Shown one piece after another: positions 24,186 through 36,687 of a stretch of DNA of 64,000 nt. The first letter of the stretch is position 1. Each line of letters begins with the position of its first letter. The DNA comes from Hyalella azteca. Its lineage: Eukaryota > Arthropoda > Malacostraca > Amphipoda > Hyalellidae. Where the stretch lies: the NCBI RefSeq assembly GCF_000764305.2, contig NW_025946654.1, positions 503,964 to 567,963 on the forward strand, in the 5' to 3' direction. Below the pieces are notes generated by a model that was given only the letters and a program-made list of their open reading frames with translations, did not search any database and had not been told where the DNA came from. The position numbers and the translations under genes were made by a program.

Positions 24186-25274
24186 ATGCATCTAAAGACG
24201 CTAAACCACATATTTGGAGTTAAACTTCCAAAGCTGCATCTCAGATGTCATGTCAGTATTTCTTTATTTTTGCTCTTTACTTTCTTCTGAATTGTCGATG
24301 AACTTGATTGAATTGAACGATAATTTGACTGCACTGTAACTTAGACGATCTTCCTAGATTAGGAGCAATTTGTAATAGGTTGTCCAATTCCAGACAGGAA
24401 GCGATGACGCGTTTAAAAGAAATATCTTAATCCATCAATGGTTTGTTTGCATAATGAAGGGGTTCAATTTATATTTTAAAATCAAGAAAGATTACCCTAA
24501 AATATGTGTTACCCGTGCCGTGCTAACGTTATTCTGGCGCATTGTTAGCAAAGTTAGGGAGTGCATCGCCTTTATTTCATTTTTTCTTGAGCCATGGTTA
24601 ATTCAATCTCGACTATGAATTTAAACCTGACGAAAATTCACCTCAATCGATTGATACATAAATTGTTGCGATGTCATAAGGCCTTTTTCTACAAAAAAAA
24701 AACTTACTGAAAAGACTGGAAATAATTCATGTATAAACTGAACAAAATCATTGTAAAAGATGCGCAATGGAAAGTAATAAAAGAAAATAATCATCGTCAA
24801 CGTCAATTCAATCGGCCCTGCGTTATAATGCCTTAATACAATCATGGTTGAAGTTCATCCATTGTTAGGAATTTAAAAGAATCCATCGCAATAATGGATA
24901 GATAAGACATTGAGAGCTTTAGCAAGGCATTCTATATTGCAAGCCGGCGTCACTTCTTCCGTAACTAAACTCTGATAACTTGAATGGACTTCAGTAGCTG
25001 CTTAGGATTGAGAAATCGTCAACCCATTTGCCCTCTAAAGAGATAAGTTCAAATTTGTTACGCAAGAATCATTTGCTATGACCAGAAAATGCAAATATTT
25101 GTTTAAAAAAGTTGACGGAAATTGTCACTAACTTTCACATCGCGCTTAGTTCACGTGCAGCATAAGATCCGTTCAATGCAATAATGCAAATAATTAAAAA
25201 AACTTAGAGGAAATGTTGAATATTTTGCATTCACATATCACCTCTTAACCCACCGTCTTAAAATATATCACCGT
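24186..25274. other. Gene-free stretch
   Basis: AT-rich sequence without a recognisable gene. Confidence 0.5.
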
Positions 25275-25372
25275 CCACCGTGGTTGTTAGATCATTCGAT
25301 GGTTGTTAGATCATTCGATGGTTGTAAGATCTTTGATGGTCGTAAGATAGTCGAGAGTTGAAAAATCTTCGA
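25275..25372. repeat. Short 19-bp tandem repeat
   Basis: TGGTTGTTAGATCATTCGA occurs twice perfectly, followed by two decaying copies. Confidence 0.8.
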
Positions 25373-27849
25373 CGATCCTAACATCTTACACTAATTCGAA
25401 TTTCACAGTTTTCGAGAGCGTGAGCAGTTCTAAAACAGTACCGAGTTTAGTGAGCTGGAGCTGAGCCAGCAGTTTGATGTGTCATTAGACATTCTCCAGC
25501 ACAGTAACTCAAGTTATAGTATGTAAGACTTAAATGAATGGCCGAAAATATAAAAAAGTAGTAAACAATTTACACACAAGTTGGGTGAAGTCGCAAGCAT
25601 GTGGGAGACCTGTTCGCTGGGAGTTTCCCGTATGGAAAATTCCACCCACTATACAAGCCAGCGGCATTATTCACTAGTGTTATAATACAAGATTTGAGGA
25701 GCAAGCAATACCATCCCATACAAGTACTCACAGTTCATTGCATTCAAGCATTGAATTGAGTAAATCTGTAGTTTGATTATTACTAATTATTTACCGTATA
25801 GCAAAAATTAGTAACGGGAAAAAATCCTCACTGGTTTAGCATATATACTTACGAGAGGAGTAGCGGTGCTACGGGGTCGAGGTCAACATTTTATCCAAGC
25901 CGAGATTTCCGGCGGAGTTTCGGGTAGCGCCCTAGTCACCCGCTGGTGCAGTCAGCACGTTGCTAGAGTTCAGTCAACTTTAGAGGAGCAATGCTGCGCT
26001 AACCTTACTACACGGAAGTCTAGACGGCACTGAAGCGGATCATTGTTCGGCAGTTCGGGGTCAGTGGCAGCCGGACGAGCGGAACAGCGGAAGGTGAAGC
26101 GTCGCAGTCAACATTGCGCATGGTTTTTTTCTTCTATGTTGTCTTGATTTAGCTGCAGTTATAATTATTCCGTAAAGGTATTTAGGCAATAGTAAAAAGC
26201 AGTCAATTTAATTTTATTATATTCATCAGGCATTCGAATTTAAAATAAACATTGATGAGACCTCAGTCTTAATATGACTACAAAATTTTAAATAGTTGGT
26301 AATACCTTATAAAAAATAGACTCGTCAGATCTATCTAATGCATTCTTCCTTGATTGAAATTGAATAATCTGTAGAAAACTCAGTATATATTGATAGATGA
26401 TAACAAAATATACACTAGTGAGCTGCAGAGTAACACAGAGCTTCTCTGTGTGCCTGCTTCACTTATACAGGAATTTGTCTCAGAAAAAATGAGAAGTTCT
26501 TCCCTAGATATGCCGCGTCTGATCCACAGCTCGGTACATGCCCTGAGGGATGAGATGTAAAAGAATATTCGTACCGCGATACTTTTATTGAAATTATTTT
26601 TTTTTTAATTATTATTATTGTAACATTGATTAACATAAGCTTTATTCATCAATGTAATGCGATTTTAGCTTAGTTCCTATATATTGCATCACTTGTAAAA
26701 AAACAAGGCACGAGTGAAGAAAAATAATCTCATAATGGAAGCTCGTAAAAATGGCAGGGAACCTCGGAATTTCTCTCAATGAAAGAAATCATTTCAAAGC
26801 GTTGCATGTCTCCGACTCGCCTGTAAATACGCGAATAAATGCCCATTAAGTGCAGCAATAACCGCGATGTGTACACAACAGGCAGAGATAGCCACTATTT
26901 ATCGAAGGAAAAACAAGCAGAGATAAGGGAGAGATATCAGAGAGCATTTCATGGGGCGATAAAAAGTACGGAAGACGCGAGGCGACGTCACTTTTTGCTG
27001 CGTGTAATTTAAGAGCGGACGACAAATTAGCGGACCGTTTTGGGGGTCTGGTGGAGAGACTCCAGAAGACCATTGGTCGGAATTAAAAAGAAAAATAAAC
27101 TCATGAGAAAAAATTACTCGTGACGCGGGATTAGTTTGTCATCTTTAATTGGATATTCTGAAAGAAACTTTTATTTTACTGCGCATTTTGAGTCAAAGGA
27201 GATGGAGCTTTGTTGAGACTATAATTGCGTGGCCTGAGGATCCAAGTTGCTGGAGCATCAACAAGAAAATAAATATAAGAAATAATGAATGAATTTAAGA
27301 TAAACTTGAATTATTCACTTCCTTTCCTTGCCCATTTCTCAATGTTCAAATTCCTTTTAAATGATTTATGTTGAGCGATTTAAAGCATTCCAATTTGTAG
27401 AGCAGTTTTCAATAAATTAGTGATATTAGTATTAAATAAATTAGTGATAAATAAAACAATGGTTGTGGCTAGTGACGGCCCAATTATTTATTGTTAGTTA
27501 TAGTTAGCACTGGATCCAGCCTTTACAACGATATGTTTCTAACATGACGCTTTCATTACTTGTTTATTATTTGGTTACAAGCCTATAACCTTCTTTCTGG
27601 AACCAAAAATCTTGCCAGGAACTGCAAGGAAAAATTTACAAGATGCTATATACTAAGTTTGAGGATTGAACGATCTGTAATCTGCGGTGACATCAAGTTA
27701 CAAAAAGGCGGTGAAATTCACGCAGAAGTTATGGTTGTTATGAGTTATAAGGACTGAATAACAACTTAGTGTAGTCCAGTTAAACAATATACAGTTTATT
27801 ATTGATGCGAGTGCGGTGTAGGTGAAACCCGTGGCAACGTCGGACTTGC
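25373..27849. other. Gene-free stretch with a GC-richer block
   Basis: 25,850-26,110 is clearly richer in G and C than its surroundings. It contains TCAGTC words (25,950 and 25,970 region) and a possible splice donor GGAAG/GTGAAG near 26,095. It could be an upstream promoter or noncoding first exon of the gene at 29.5 kb, but no transcript evidence is available. The rest is AT-rich. Confidence 0.35.
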
Positions 27850-27993
27850 GGCCTATACTTTCAAAAAAAGTTAGGAGATCGTAAGTTCATCAGTCAATCA
27901 TTGACGGCCTTTCAAGCAAAATCCACCAATCATAGACAAGAAAATAGAGCGTAAGTACTTACGTTCACTTAGTGAATTTTGAAAGTATGGCCC
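27850..27993. mobile_element. MITE family A, copy 3
   Basis: 144-bp element, the closest match to copy 2, with ends GGCCTATACTTTC and GAAAGTATGGCC and the same interior landmarks. Confidence 0.88.
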
Positions 27994-28383
27994 AAGATTG
28001 TCACGGCAGATCTCAGCAGAATCTTGAGGCTGTACGCGACTGCATTAGCGAGGAGATGACGTGTTCCCCTGCAGCCATCAGCGGCACTTTCGGAGCCAAG
28101 GTCGCTGTGCGCCGTAACGGAACTTCTGATGTCAAAATAATTCTCACGGCACGGTATACTTGTCTACAATTGACCCACTATATTTTCGCAAAGCCACTAA
28201 TGCTTATCATTCGGAAGATTTTCCATTAAAAAACGGGAATTTAATACAAAAATATTTTAAAAACTCGTCCGATTGCTTGGAACACTTTTATGCTGTAACG
28301 ACTTCCGCTAGACTTCCTGGTGGCCGCTTCCTGCCTCACGCGGGCGAGGCGCGCGCCACTCAGGTCCAGCGAGGCAGTCATGT

Positions 28384-28680
28384 CTGCGAGGTGACTGAGG
28401 TGGCACTCCGAGTGCCAGTGTCAGTGCCAGGACTGCGAGGTGACTGAGGTGACACTCTGAGAGCCAATGTCAGTGCCAGGACTGCGAGGTGACTGAGGTG
28501 GCACTCCGAGTGCCAGAGTCAGTGCCAGGACTGCCAGGTGACTGAGGTGGCACTCCGAGTGCTAGTGTCAGTGCCAGGATTGTAAGCTAACTGAGGTGCC
28601 AGACCAGGTGCCAATGTCAGTGCCAGTGCCAGTGTTTCAACTGCGAGGTGACCAAGGTGCCAGTGTCAGTGTTAGAGTGC
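28384..28680. repeat. Minisatellite, 49-bp unit, about six copies
   Basis: GCGAGGTGACTGAGGTGGCA starts at 28,386 and 28,435 and continues with growing divergence. GCCAGTGTCAGTGCCAGGA words dominate the second half of each unit. Confidence 0.9.
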
Positions 28681-29535
28681 CGTGGGACTTGGCTTCGTTG
28701 ATGACGAAGTTAGTCCTCTAGTTCTCGATAAAATATCGTTTACGACCGGAATAAATAAGTTATAATCAATCAAACTTAAGAGTCACGAGGGTTCTTGAAA
28801 ATTGTTGCCTTGATAAAGTGGAATGAAAGCTTTACTAAAATTTTATCATAAAAACGGTATAAATAATACCTGAACTCACAGTGTAGATTTCACATGATCA
28901 AGGCCGGAAGGCCCCACTGCAGGATAATGACGCTCGCGTGACTTTGGGCTGATTCACAAATTAATTCATTGAGTTACAGTTGAAATTAATAACAAAATAC
29001 AAAATAACAATGCAGGAAGGAAGAAGATGATAGATGTCTTAGCTAGCGCCACTGGCACTAGCTAAGAATTTATAGGAACGAGAATTGCTAACGAGAATTT
29101 TTGTCATAGTTGCTCGAGAAAATAAACGAGTTCCCATAGGAACATACCACAAATTAATGCTCATTGCATGCTGTTTTATTTTGCACAAAATATGCTGGGT
29201 TACAGGGTGCGATAATTAACTTATAGTTATAGGCACTTTAAGGTAAAGAAGGTAAAGCCTAGTAGATAGGGTGTGATGAAGAGCCTTTTAACTGAATAAT
29301 CGGAGAATACGAAGAACAATCAAGTTGTTATGCACCGATTCAAAAAAGCTAATTAAACTAAACAACTCGATTACAATTTTTATTACTGACGCTGTATAAG
29401 TTTATGCTGACTGTATTTTGAATGTCCGATTTTCAGCACTCAATTTGCGCCAAATTTCCAAAGTGAAGAATTAGTGCGTTCATTTGAATAAAAAACTATT
29501 AATAAAATCTATACTTCATTGTAAAGCTGCTTACC
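28681..29535. promoter_or_regulatory. Upstream region of the secreted-protein gene
   Basis: AT-rich region before the ATG at 29,536. A TATA-like AATAAAAAAC word lies near 29,486 and a CTTCATTG initiator-like word lies about 15 bp before the ATG. These are weak signals and the true transcription start is unknown. Confidence 0.25.
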
Positions 29536-32046
29536 ATGCGGCTTCTCTGCTGTCTTGCCACCACGTCGCTCCTCTTGGTTGTCTACATGACCCCAGGTAA
29601 CAGAAATTCTTAATCAAAACATTAAACATATTCAGTTAAAGTCAATATAGTTACTGGCGTTTAACACTTTTAACGTCACTAACGTGTGTAGTAGCAGCAG
29701 AATAAAAATGTATTAGTTTGATTTATACGAAGCATATCGATAAAGGTGCTCAGATGCTCAGTGTATGGACGTATTTATGGCCAATAGTCGTGAAATAGAT
29801 TTGTTTCACTATCTCCATTCTCCGCATACATATTATATGGCAAATTTTCATTATCCTCATTCAACAGCCCATTGGGTAATATGTAATTTCACTACCCTTC
29901 TCTTGCATCTAATTTTGTATTAAGTTTGGTCACGAAGCTTATCCTGAGCATAATTTTATCTGGTTATTTCACGATCCTTAAACCTGCACATATACTTGGT
30001 ATTTGATTATTTTACAACCCTGACCTCGCACCCTTCCTCCGCAGGATGTTCGGCGGCCCTGACGCATCCGACGCTGCCTCGAAACGCGCCTCCCGGCAGC
30101 GAACATGTAAATGCACATCAAATCTATACATGAGCATTAGTAGGTAGTACAGAATTAACCCAGTCAGAAACGCTAGTCATATGTAAAGTACACCAGCAAT
30201 TTTCATACTATAAAGCAACTGGTGCTTGTCCAAGGGTTAATATTTTTAATGACTTGATTATTTTGATAGTAGCGTCGTCATGCAATTATCCGTACACTAC
30301 ATCTTCGTTGTGACGGATCAAGGTTTTCTACTATTATAAGTCCCGTTTATTTTAAGGTATATTTTTATTTATTTTATGACTGATTCTTTGATGCTTTTTA
30401 CCCCAGGCGTAAATCTATTAGTTTTATGCCCTAATAGTACAAAATTATTCATATTGTTGGCCGGTATACGTAATCTAAAATAATATTTTGATAAAATGCA
30501 CGTGCTGCTCGCACCTCAGCGGTAAGATAGAGCGAGAACCTAAATGTTCCGTCCGTTACAATAAGATCTTGCCTGTGGTGGATCTTTTCTCTGCAAACGA
30601 CGAGAGTAATATCGCTAGGGCCCCATCTGTTTGGCCCGCTGCCAGGCAGATAAGTGTTTCAGATTGACTCCTCATCCCAACCGCTTCAGTTTCATGTGTG
30701 TTTATTCCCATGGCTGTCAACACGAATCGCGAGATTTTTTGTTGGTTTCATGAGATGACGGGCGGCACAAGAGCTCCACGACTGAGCATTAATGCCACCG
30801 TATTTTATTTTTCCCTTTAAGAATTCATCTTTTTATGGATTATTTACATACAGCACTCGTCAACGCAGCGACACAAGCGCTCCGCGACTGAAGACGCGTC
30901 GCTCGCTCAGCGACGGCGTTCCATCATCGCGGCGCTGGACGCTTACTTCGGATTCGGCGACTCAAGTCCCCGCGCCGTCCGCGACTTGATGGCAGGAGAA
31001 ATGGACTCGGAGAAGGAGAAGCATTCAGGAAAAAAAGATTTGATTCATGGTACAATGGAAATGGAAGAAAAAGATTTCAAAGACATCGACAAAGGAACGA
31101 AGAACATGCCGATGATCGTGCTAACTGAAGATTCAAACTTCGAAAAAACTATGGATGAGAAAGAATCCAAAAAGATGAAAGCAATGGTGGACCATATGCT
31201 GCAGGATATGATGCATTCGAATTTGATGAATAACTTTCAGCAAAGAGAAAAAATTCCTTCGGTCATGAGCGGCCACATGTCGGACATCATGCATGGGTTC
31301 GAGCATCCCATGATGAGGGGCTTGAAGGACACCCGTCCGCCACCCATCACGAAAAGCAACGTGGATGTCATAAAAGAATCCTCACTACAGGATGCGTCCT
31401 TGCGGCTTGGCGCTGAATTTGCCACGTCAAATGTCGCCTCGGAGACGCAAAATAGTTTCCAGGAAATAGGAAGCGACGGGTTCGAGACGGCGGAAGAAGG
31501 CGGGGTCGCCCCAGAGACCGAGGGACACGAACCTCACTTCACGACCCTCGAGGTCGCCCTGGGACCAGCCATCCTCCCCCTCAACGTGAGTATAAATAAC
31601 CTTCATAACTCGAGTTGGAGTTTATAATATTTTGTTATTATCCTCCATACTTGAAGTGGATAGTTTGTCAAATCTTGTCAATTAGCCAATTGAGTTTGAC
31701 TGCAAAATTCGGCCAAAATAGCAGGCACTGTCTGTCCAACGGCCGCCTCGTAATTAGCCGTACCCGTAGGTTTTGATAATTGATCTCTCATCCCTAGCCT
31801 CTTAAAACCGCTTCTCTAAAACCATTCCAGCCTCCAGAAGGCTACTTCGTGCCCTTCATCCCGCGCAAGGCCTTCGGGGTCGCCAACGGGGTGTCGCGGC
31901 CACCTCACGGCCACGCGTCCTTCTACCTCCACAGGCCCGCCGGGCTCGTGGACGTACCGAACTCCCCGGCTTTTGGCTTCCTCTTCAGCGGCCAATCGAG
32001 GTCACCTGACACGGCCGTGGACGAAGCTAAAGCCGATGCTTTTTGA
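29536..32046 (+). CDS. Secreted, methionine-rich precursor-like protein, 356 aa, 4 exons (unrecognised)
   Basis: Exons 29,536-29,596, 30,045-30,106, 30,854-31,585 and 31,831-32,046 join in frame with GT-AG introns (donors GTAACA, GTAAAT, GTGAGT) and end in TGA. The protein starts MRLLCCLATTSLLLVVYMTP with likely signal cleavage after GCSA (residue 24). Basic sites follow: HKR at 48-50, RRR at 61-63, then GKK at 100-102, which resembles an amidation and processing site. Residues about 87-190 are rich in Met, Lys, Asp and Glu (repeated MMH, HMSD and MM words). The C-terminal exon (286-356) is different in character: aromatic, Pro/Gly-rich, basic, with no cysteine. Mature regions lack cysteines. 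I recognise no family. A secreted structural protein or a peptide precursor both fit. A polyadenylation signal AATAAA lies at 32,314. Confidence 0.78.
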
Positions 32047-33644
32047 TGTGCCTCAAAAGGCTTACTTCGCGACGAACGCGCAATAGGGGATTTACATCTT
32101 AGTCTGCACCATCGATGACATCCTCTTTTTCTTCATATCAAGGCGAAGCATTGAAAAAATATTGAATAGAACATAATCCTTCAACACTCAGCTTCATATA
32201 AGCAGGTGTGATAGGAAATGAGTGCCAACTGTGTTATCTTAGCGAATTATTTCTAATACAATCAAATCTAAGGCTGTTCACTTACACAGAATATGATGTG
32301 AGAGCCACTTTCAAATAAATTAGCAAAAAAGAAAATTAGCGTCTGGCAAAAAATTAACGTTAACACCAATTTACCGAGGTAGGTAAGTGTTCGCTTCGTC
32401 ATTTGCGTATTCGTAGCAAAAATTAATGCATTACGCATTCAAGCGTCAAGGAACGAGTTCAGGTTCACCCACAATCAACAGTACGTGGTTGCACCGTATA
32501 GCACGCGCCAAATAAGGGCGATCACACTGAATAATATTCATGCTTATTATCAACTATTAAATTATGCGTGATAGGAGATTTTAACGATTTGATGGACGTT
32601 GGGTGAGGTTACAGTATCATACATAAAATTGTGGAAGGAGAGAATTTTGAAGGTACTTAATATAGCCAGCGGTTCATAAAAAAACGTACAAAAAATATTT
32701 TGTATATTTATTAATATAACTAGTTTATTTCATACATTAAACATTTAAGACGTCTCCGTAATTCTAATATGTATTTGTACAAATCTTCCTAATATTGTAA
32801 CACTGGAGACATACTGCACGCCATTAGCATGCAGAAAATTCTACATTCTTAACAAATACAAATATTTTATACAGTACAGAACGTCTTATTCGTCATAACT
32901 ACATAATTAGGAATTCTCTACAGAACGTAGCACTGTGATGGCTCCGTATTCTTTATGATCACGACAGGTTAATTGTTTTGGCTGCGGCTGTCGTCATCCG
33001 AGAACGCAACTCAATTTAAGGAATCATTTCACTTCAAATTTCAGTTTGTTCGCGAATAAATACACTGATCATGGACGACCAATTTAAGAACTGAGCGTTA
33101 GTGCCAACTTGTGTCGCCATAACACCAGTGAGCAGGTATCTTGGCCCCGTGTTCGGCAACATCGTAAACTGTTTCCATAACTTCAAGCATCGCGTCAACA
33201 GCAAACGCCAACGTAAAAGTTGAAAAGGGGTGTCTTATTCGACAATTAATTTATCCAACAAGCCCTGATTGCGTACCACTGATAATAGAAAACGTAATGA
33301 TGGTACAAAGCGACCATTATTCAATAGAATGGAACAAGTATATTAAAAAGAACTAGGCTGCATTGATTTGATTGCAAAGTATTCTTTAAAAAAACGAATA
33401 CAAAAAACCTTCTTGCGATCTCATTGATTATTAACTGAAAATATGACGATATTGCATCTGCATGCTGGAATTACTACGCTCGATCCAACTCCTGATCTGC
33501 TCATTCAAAAATTCTCTTCGACGGAATTGGGTCAGAATTACAATAGGAAAATTTTTCATCACTAAATTCCGCTCACTATAGCTAAACATAAACGACGCTG
33601 CATGCGAAGAAGAAGCCTACGGGAGAATGAAGTCATTGAACCGT
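32047..33644. other. Intergenic region between the secreted-protein and sHSP genes
   Basis: AT-rich, with no recognisable coding frame or array. The AATAAA at 32,314 probably marks the 3' end of the upstream gene; the following sequence includes the 3' flank of the convergent sHSP gene. Confidence 0.5.
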
Positions 33645-35401
33645 CTACTCGCGCTGAACTTTGATCAGCTGGGGGCCCTCAGGCGGCTCCCTGGGGGCGT
33701 ACACGGAGAGCTGCCCGTCAGCTGACAACGAAGACTCGAGCTTGGAGGCATCGACGCCGGGAGGCAGCGTCTGCTGGTGCTCAGTGTGCTGCGTCACGGA
33801 GCGGCCCTCGCTCTCGCTGCACGCCTTCATCGACACCGTCAAGAGGTTATCTGCAGCAAATTAGCAACTTGAATATTTGTACGCATTTAAATTCTTAGTG
33901 TCACTATACGTGAGGATATCTGTATAACCTGTAGATTTTGTAGTTACGATTTATAGCGTCGTCAGGAAGCATCCGTGAGGGGACATTCTGGCGCTAGAAT
34001 CGAAACGACGTATATATGAATTTTCATAAGAGAGAAGACCGACAATGGAAGCCAATATTGTATTCCCTCAACGAAAAAGTCGCAAGTTACAATTGAAAAT
34101 ATCGCGCTAAGATTAACCGCGTTTTAGGTTACTAGTTGGCATGAACTCTTCGTCTCCGAAAATTCCATAAAAACAGAGTCAATTACATTCGTATTCTATG
34201 GCCTGACGACCAGGGGTCTCGTTAGCAGTAAAAGTATCCAGAAACATTCGTAAATATTATACATGCCTATACCGACGCCATTATTCAAGATTGAGGCTTA
34301 GAAGCCAAGTCGTTACCTTTGAGTGTGACTTTGATGTCCTCGGGCTTGACTTGATAGCAGTTGAAGACGAGCTTGAAGGTGTCGCTGGAGGAGACGTCCA
34401 GAGCCTCGCCCACCTGAGCCGTCCTCGACACAGCGGCACGAGGCAGCAGACCTTCCCGCCACTCGGGTAGCTGCACAGGGCACACATCAACAAGTTATTT
34501 CACTCACTTATAACTTATAAGTAGGCATATAAAAATATTTTTCTTTGGCAAGGCTGGTAATTGAAACCACTCCGTCCACCAACGGAACGGAATAATAATA
34601 ACCTTTAACATACAAATGTAAAATCATCAATTTAGGAGACCACTATGAGCTAGTATTGCACAAATCACTCTTTCTTTATATTTATATATCTATTATGCTG
34701 CAATTTTGAAAGAGAAAGGTTAAACACAGATCTTTCCAAAGGCCCCCACAGATCTTCCATCTCCCCCAGGGGGCGATATCGCCCACTTTGGGAACCACTG
34801 CTACACCATCTCCCTTATAACTAAGACTGACCTGCCCGAAGCTGCCGAATGCGGAGTCGATGGTGCGCCGCAGCTTGCGGTCCATGTCCCGCATGAACGC
34901 CTCCATCTGCACGAACGGATCGTCCCGGCGGAACGGAGGACCAGAAATACTGCGCACTGCATTAAAATATTTTCATTTCAATTTGCAGCATACACTAATA
35001 AGGTTATTCAATTCTTCAGATGATGTGATTTCTCGCACACTGAAAAACTAATGTTTTCCTACCTAAGCTTTACCACATTTAACGCTGGAAACGTGAACAC
35101 TGAACGGGGTATATTTTTTGCAGCTATTATTTCAAATTTCAGTAAATGACTTCAATATTAGGAAGGGCTGCAGGTTCATTTACATGCATAATAAAAATTA
35201 AATAGGTATTTTGATATCTAAGTCACATGATTGCGCTTCCGATATCAAAACTGACTCGACGATGAATAAATATTTGCAATCTGTTCTGATCATCATACCT
35301 TGTCCATTATTAGCGGCGGCGTACGGGGCCGACCTTAGCAGTCGGTGGCGGATGGCGGAGCGCAGAGCAGGCACAACGGAGCGGTTCACACGCGGCAGCA
35401 T
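33645..35401 (-). CDS. Small heat shock protein (HSP20/alpha-crystallin), probably mitochondrial, 195 aa, 4 exons
   Basis: Minus-strand exons 35,401-35,299, 34,956-34,832, 34,470-34,317 and 33,850-33,645 (TAG) join into 588 nt, all with GT-AG junctions. The N-terminus, MLPRVNRSVVPALRSAIRHR, is rich in Arg, Ala and Ser with no acidic residue, as in mitochondrial presequences. A DPFVQMEAFMRDMDRKL helix follows. The alpha-crystallin domain spans about residues 95-182: FKLVFNCYQVKPEDIKVTLK, then DNLLTVSMKA, HTEHQQTLPPGVD, and SSLSADGQLSVYAP, matching the family's LP.gvd...v.s.lS.DG.L.i.aP pattern. As an ATP-independent holdase it would bind unfolding clients, here probably in the matrix. Its length suits the family. 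The mitochondrial location is inferred from composition alone. Confidence 0.93.
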
Positions 35402-35660
35402 TTTGATCTTCGATAAAAAAAAAGATTACAAATTTCATCTCATAAGTTGATGCAGTCAGATGAGTCAATACTTTGAAAATTAGTCAACCTGCAGGCTCCT
35501 GTCCGGATGTGTTTTGGTCTGACCGGCCCGATAATATATAATTATAATATATCTTCAGTATTGATTAATAACCGGATGATCTTAGGTTATGAGTTGAGGG
35601 TCCAAGGGTTCGTATCTAAGGTCCGAATAAGCGGCAGGTTGATTGAGAGGTCTGCCTAAG

Positions 35661-35713
35661 ACTGACTGAAGGTCTGCTCGAGGAGCTTATATAGGCATGC
35701 TATAGTGACGTCA
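35661..35713 (-). promoter_or_regulatory. Core promoter of the sHSP gene: CRE, TATA box and initiator
   Basis: On the minus strand a palindromic TGACGTCA (35,713-35,706) precedes TATATAA (35,693-35,687), and then TCAGTCAGT (35,669-35,661). The first T of TATA lies 26-30 bp before the A of the two overlapping TCAGT initiators, the expected arthropod spacing. A CRE half-site, TGACGCAG, lies further upstream at 35,719-35,726. The predicted 5' leader is about 265 nt. I saw no clear heat-shock element triplet close by. Confidence 0.7.
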
Positions 35714-36438
35714 CGGAAGTGACGCAGTAAGTGCTAACACAAGTATGGGAGTTACGGTAGACAGCCTGACACTCCTAACAGTTATCAAATGAAGCTAAAG
35801 AATTATACAAACCAAAAGCCATGAGTAACTTGCCAGTAACTTCAACGTAGGTGTTGCCGTGTTGGCAAATTCTAAACGCCTGTTAGGTATGAGTTAAGAC
35901 AATTTAGCGAGAAAAATAAATTTCAAATAAACTTCGATATGTCACAAAAAAATTGAGAGTTTAGTTTCAAACTTCATGAACGAAATTGAAACTAAGTTTC
36001 TGAATAGGCAATTTATTGAGAATACTTTGAACTTGAAGCTTCAATAATATAGTTAATACAGGTACAAGTGAATGGTGTGATATGATCGTTTCAATGCTAG
36101 GCGGAAGAGCCTGAAGAGGTGCAATGTAAAAAGGAATTAAGACTAAAGAAATAATACAGGAAGAAGTCAACATATAGGCCTACATAGTATCGTTTAGAAG
36201 ATTTGACGAATTTTTATGTTGCCAGTTGTGTGTCAGCGTTTCAGTGTAAACGCGTGCGTTTCAAATTCAATCTATGCGCTACTCAATCTCTTTACAAAAG
36301 ATTCATGATAAAAGTCATTGCTCACCTGTTGATTCGGAAAGCTTTCTTGTCTGGACGAGATATCAATTGAATACGTTAAACTCTCGATTCCTTCTCCCAC
36401 TTTGACCAAGCAACCTTCACCCTGAGAGTGATTGCGCC

Positions 36439-36687
36439 CAGTGTTGCCAGGTTTTTTCTCTGCGAGAATACCAGATTGCCTAGCTCAAAATACCAGAAAT
36501 ATACCAGAAATTCTATTGTTCGAAAACTGACTAATACCTCCAAATTTAATGAAACTATTCGTCAGAAACGTTGGTTAGAAAAAAGTTTTAGGCATATATA
36601 CCAGATCTAAAATATTCATACCAGACACCTTCTGAAAATACCAGATTTGTGAAATCTGGTATAGAAATATACCATCTGGCAACGCTG
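36439..36687. mobile_element. hAT-type MITE, 249 bp, with perfect 8-bp target duplication
   Basis: Ends are CAGTGTTGCCAG and CTGGCAACGCTG (12-bp inverted repeats, one mismatch). The flanks are ATTGCGCC at 36,431-36,438 and again at 36,688-36,695. The interior is built of ATACCAGA words and codes for nothing. The 8-bp duplication and CAG ends are classic for the hAT superfamily. It lies in the divergent interval between the sHSP and METTL16 genes. Confidence 0.93.

Noticed and set aside
34682..34957. sHSP exon 2 extended to 91 codons
   Set aside because: The extension after 34,832 reads past a good donor (CAG/GTCAGT) into intron; the alpha-crystallin frame continues in the next exon.
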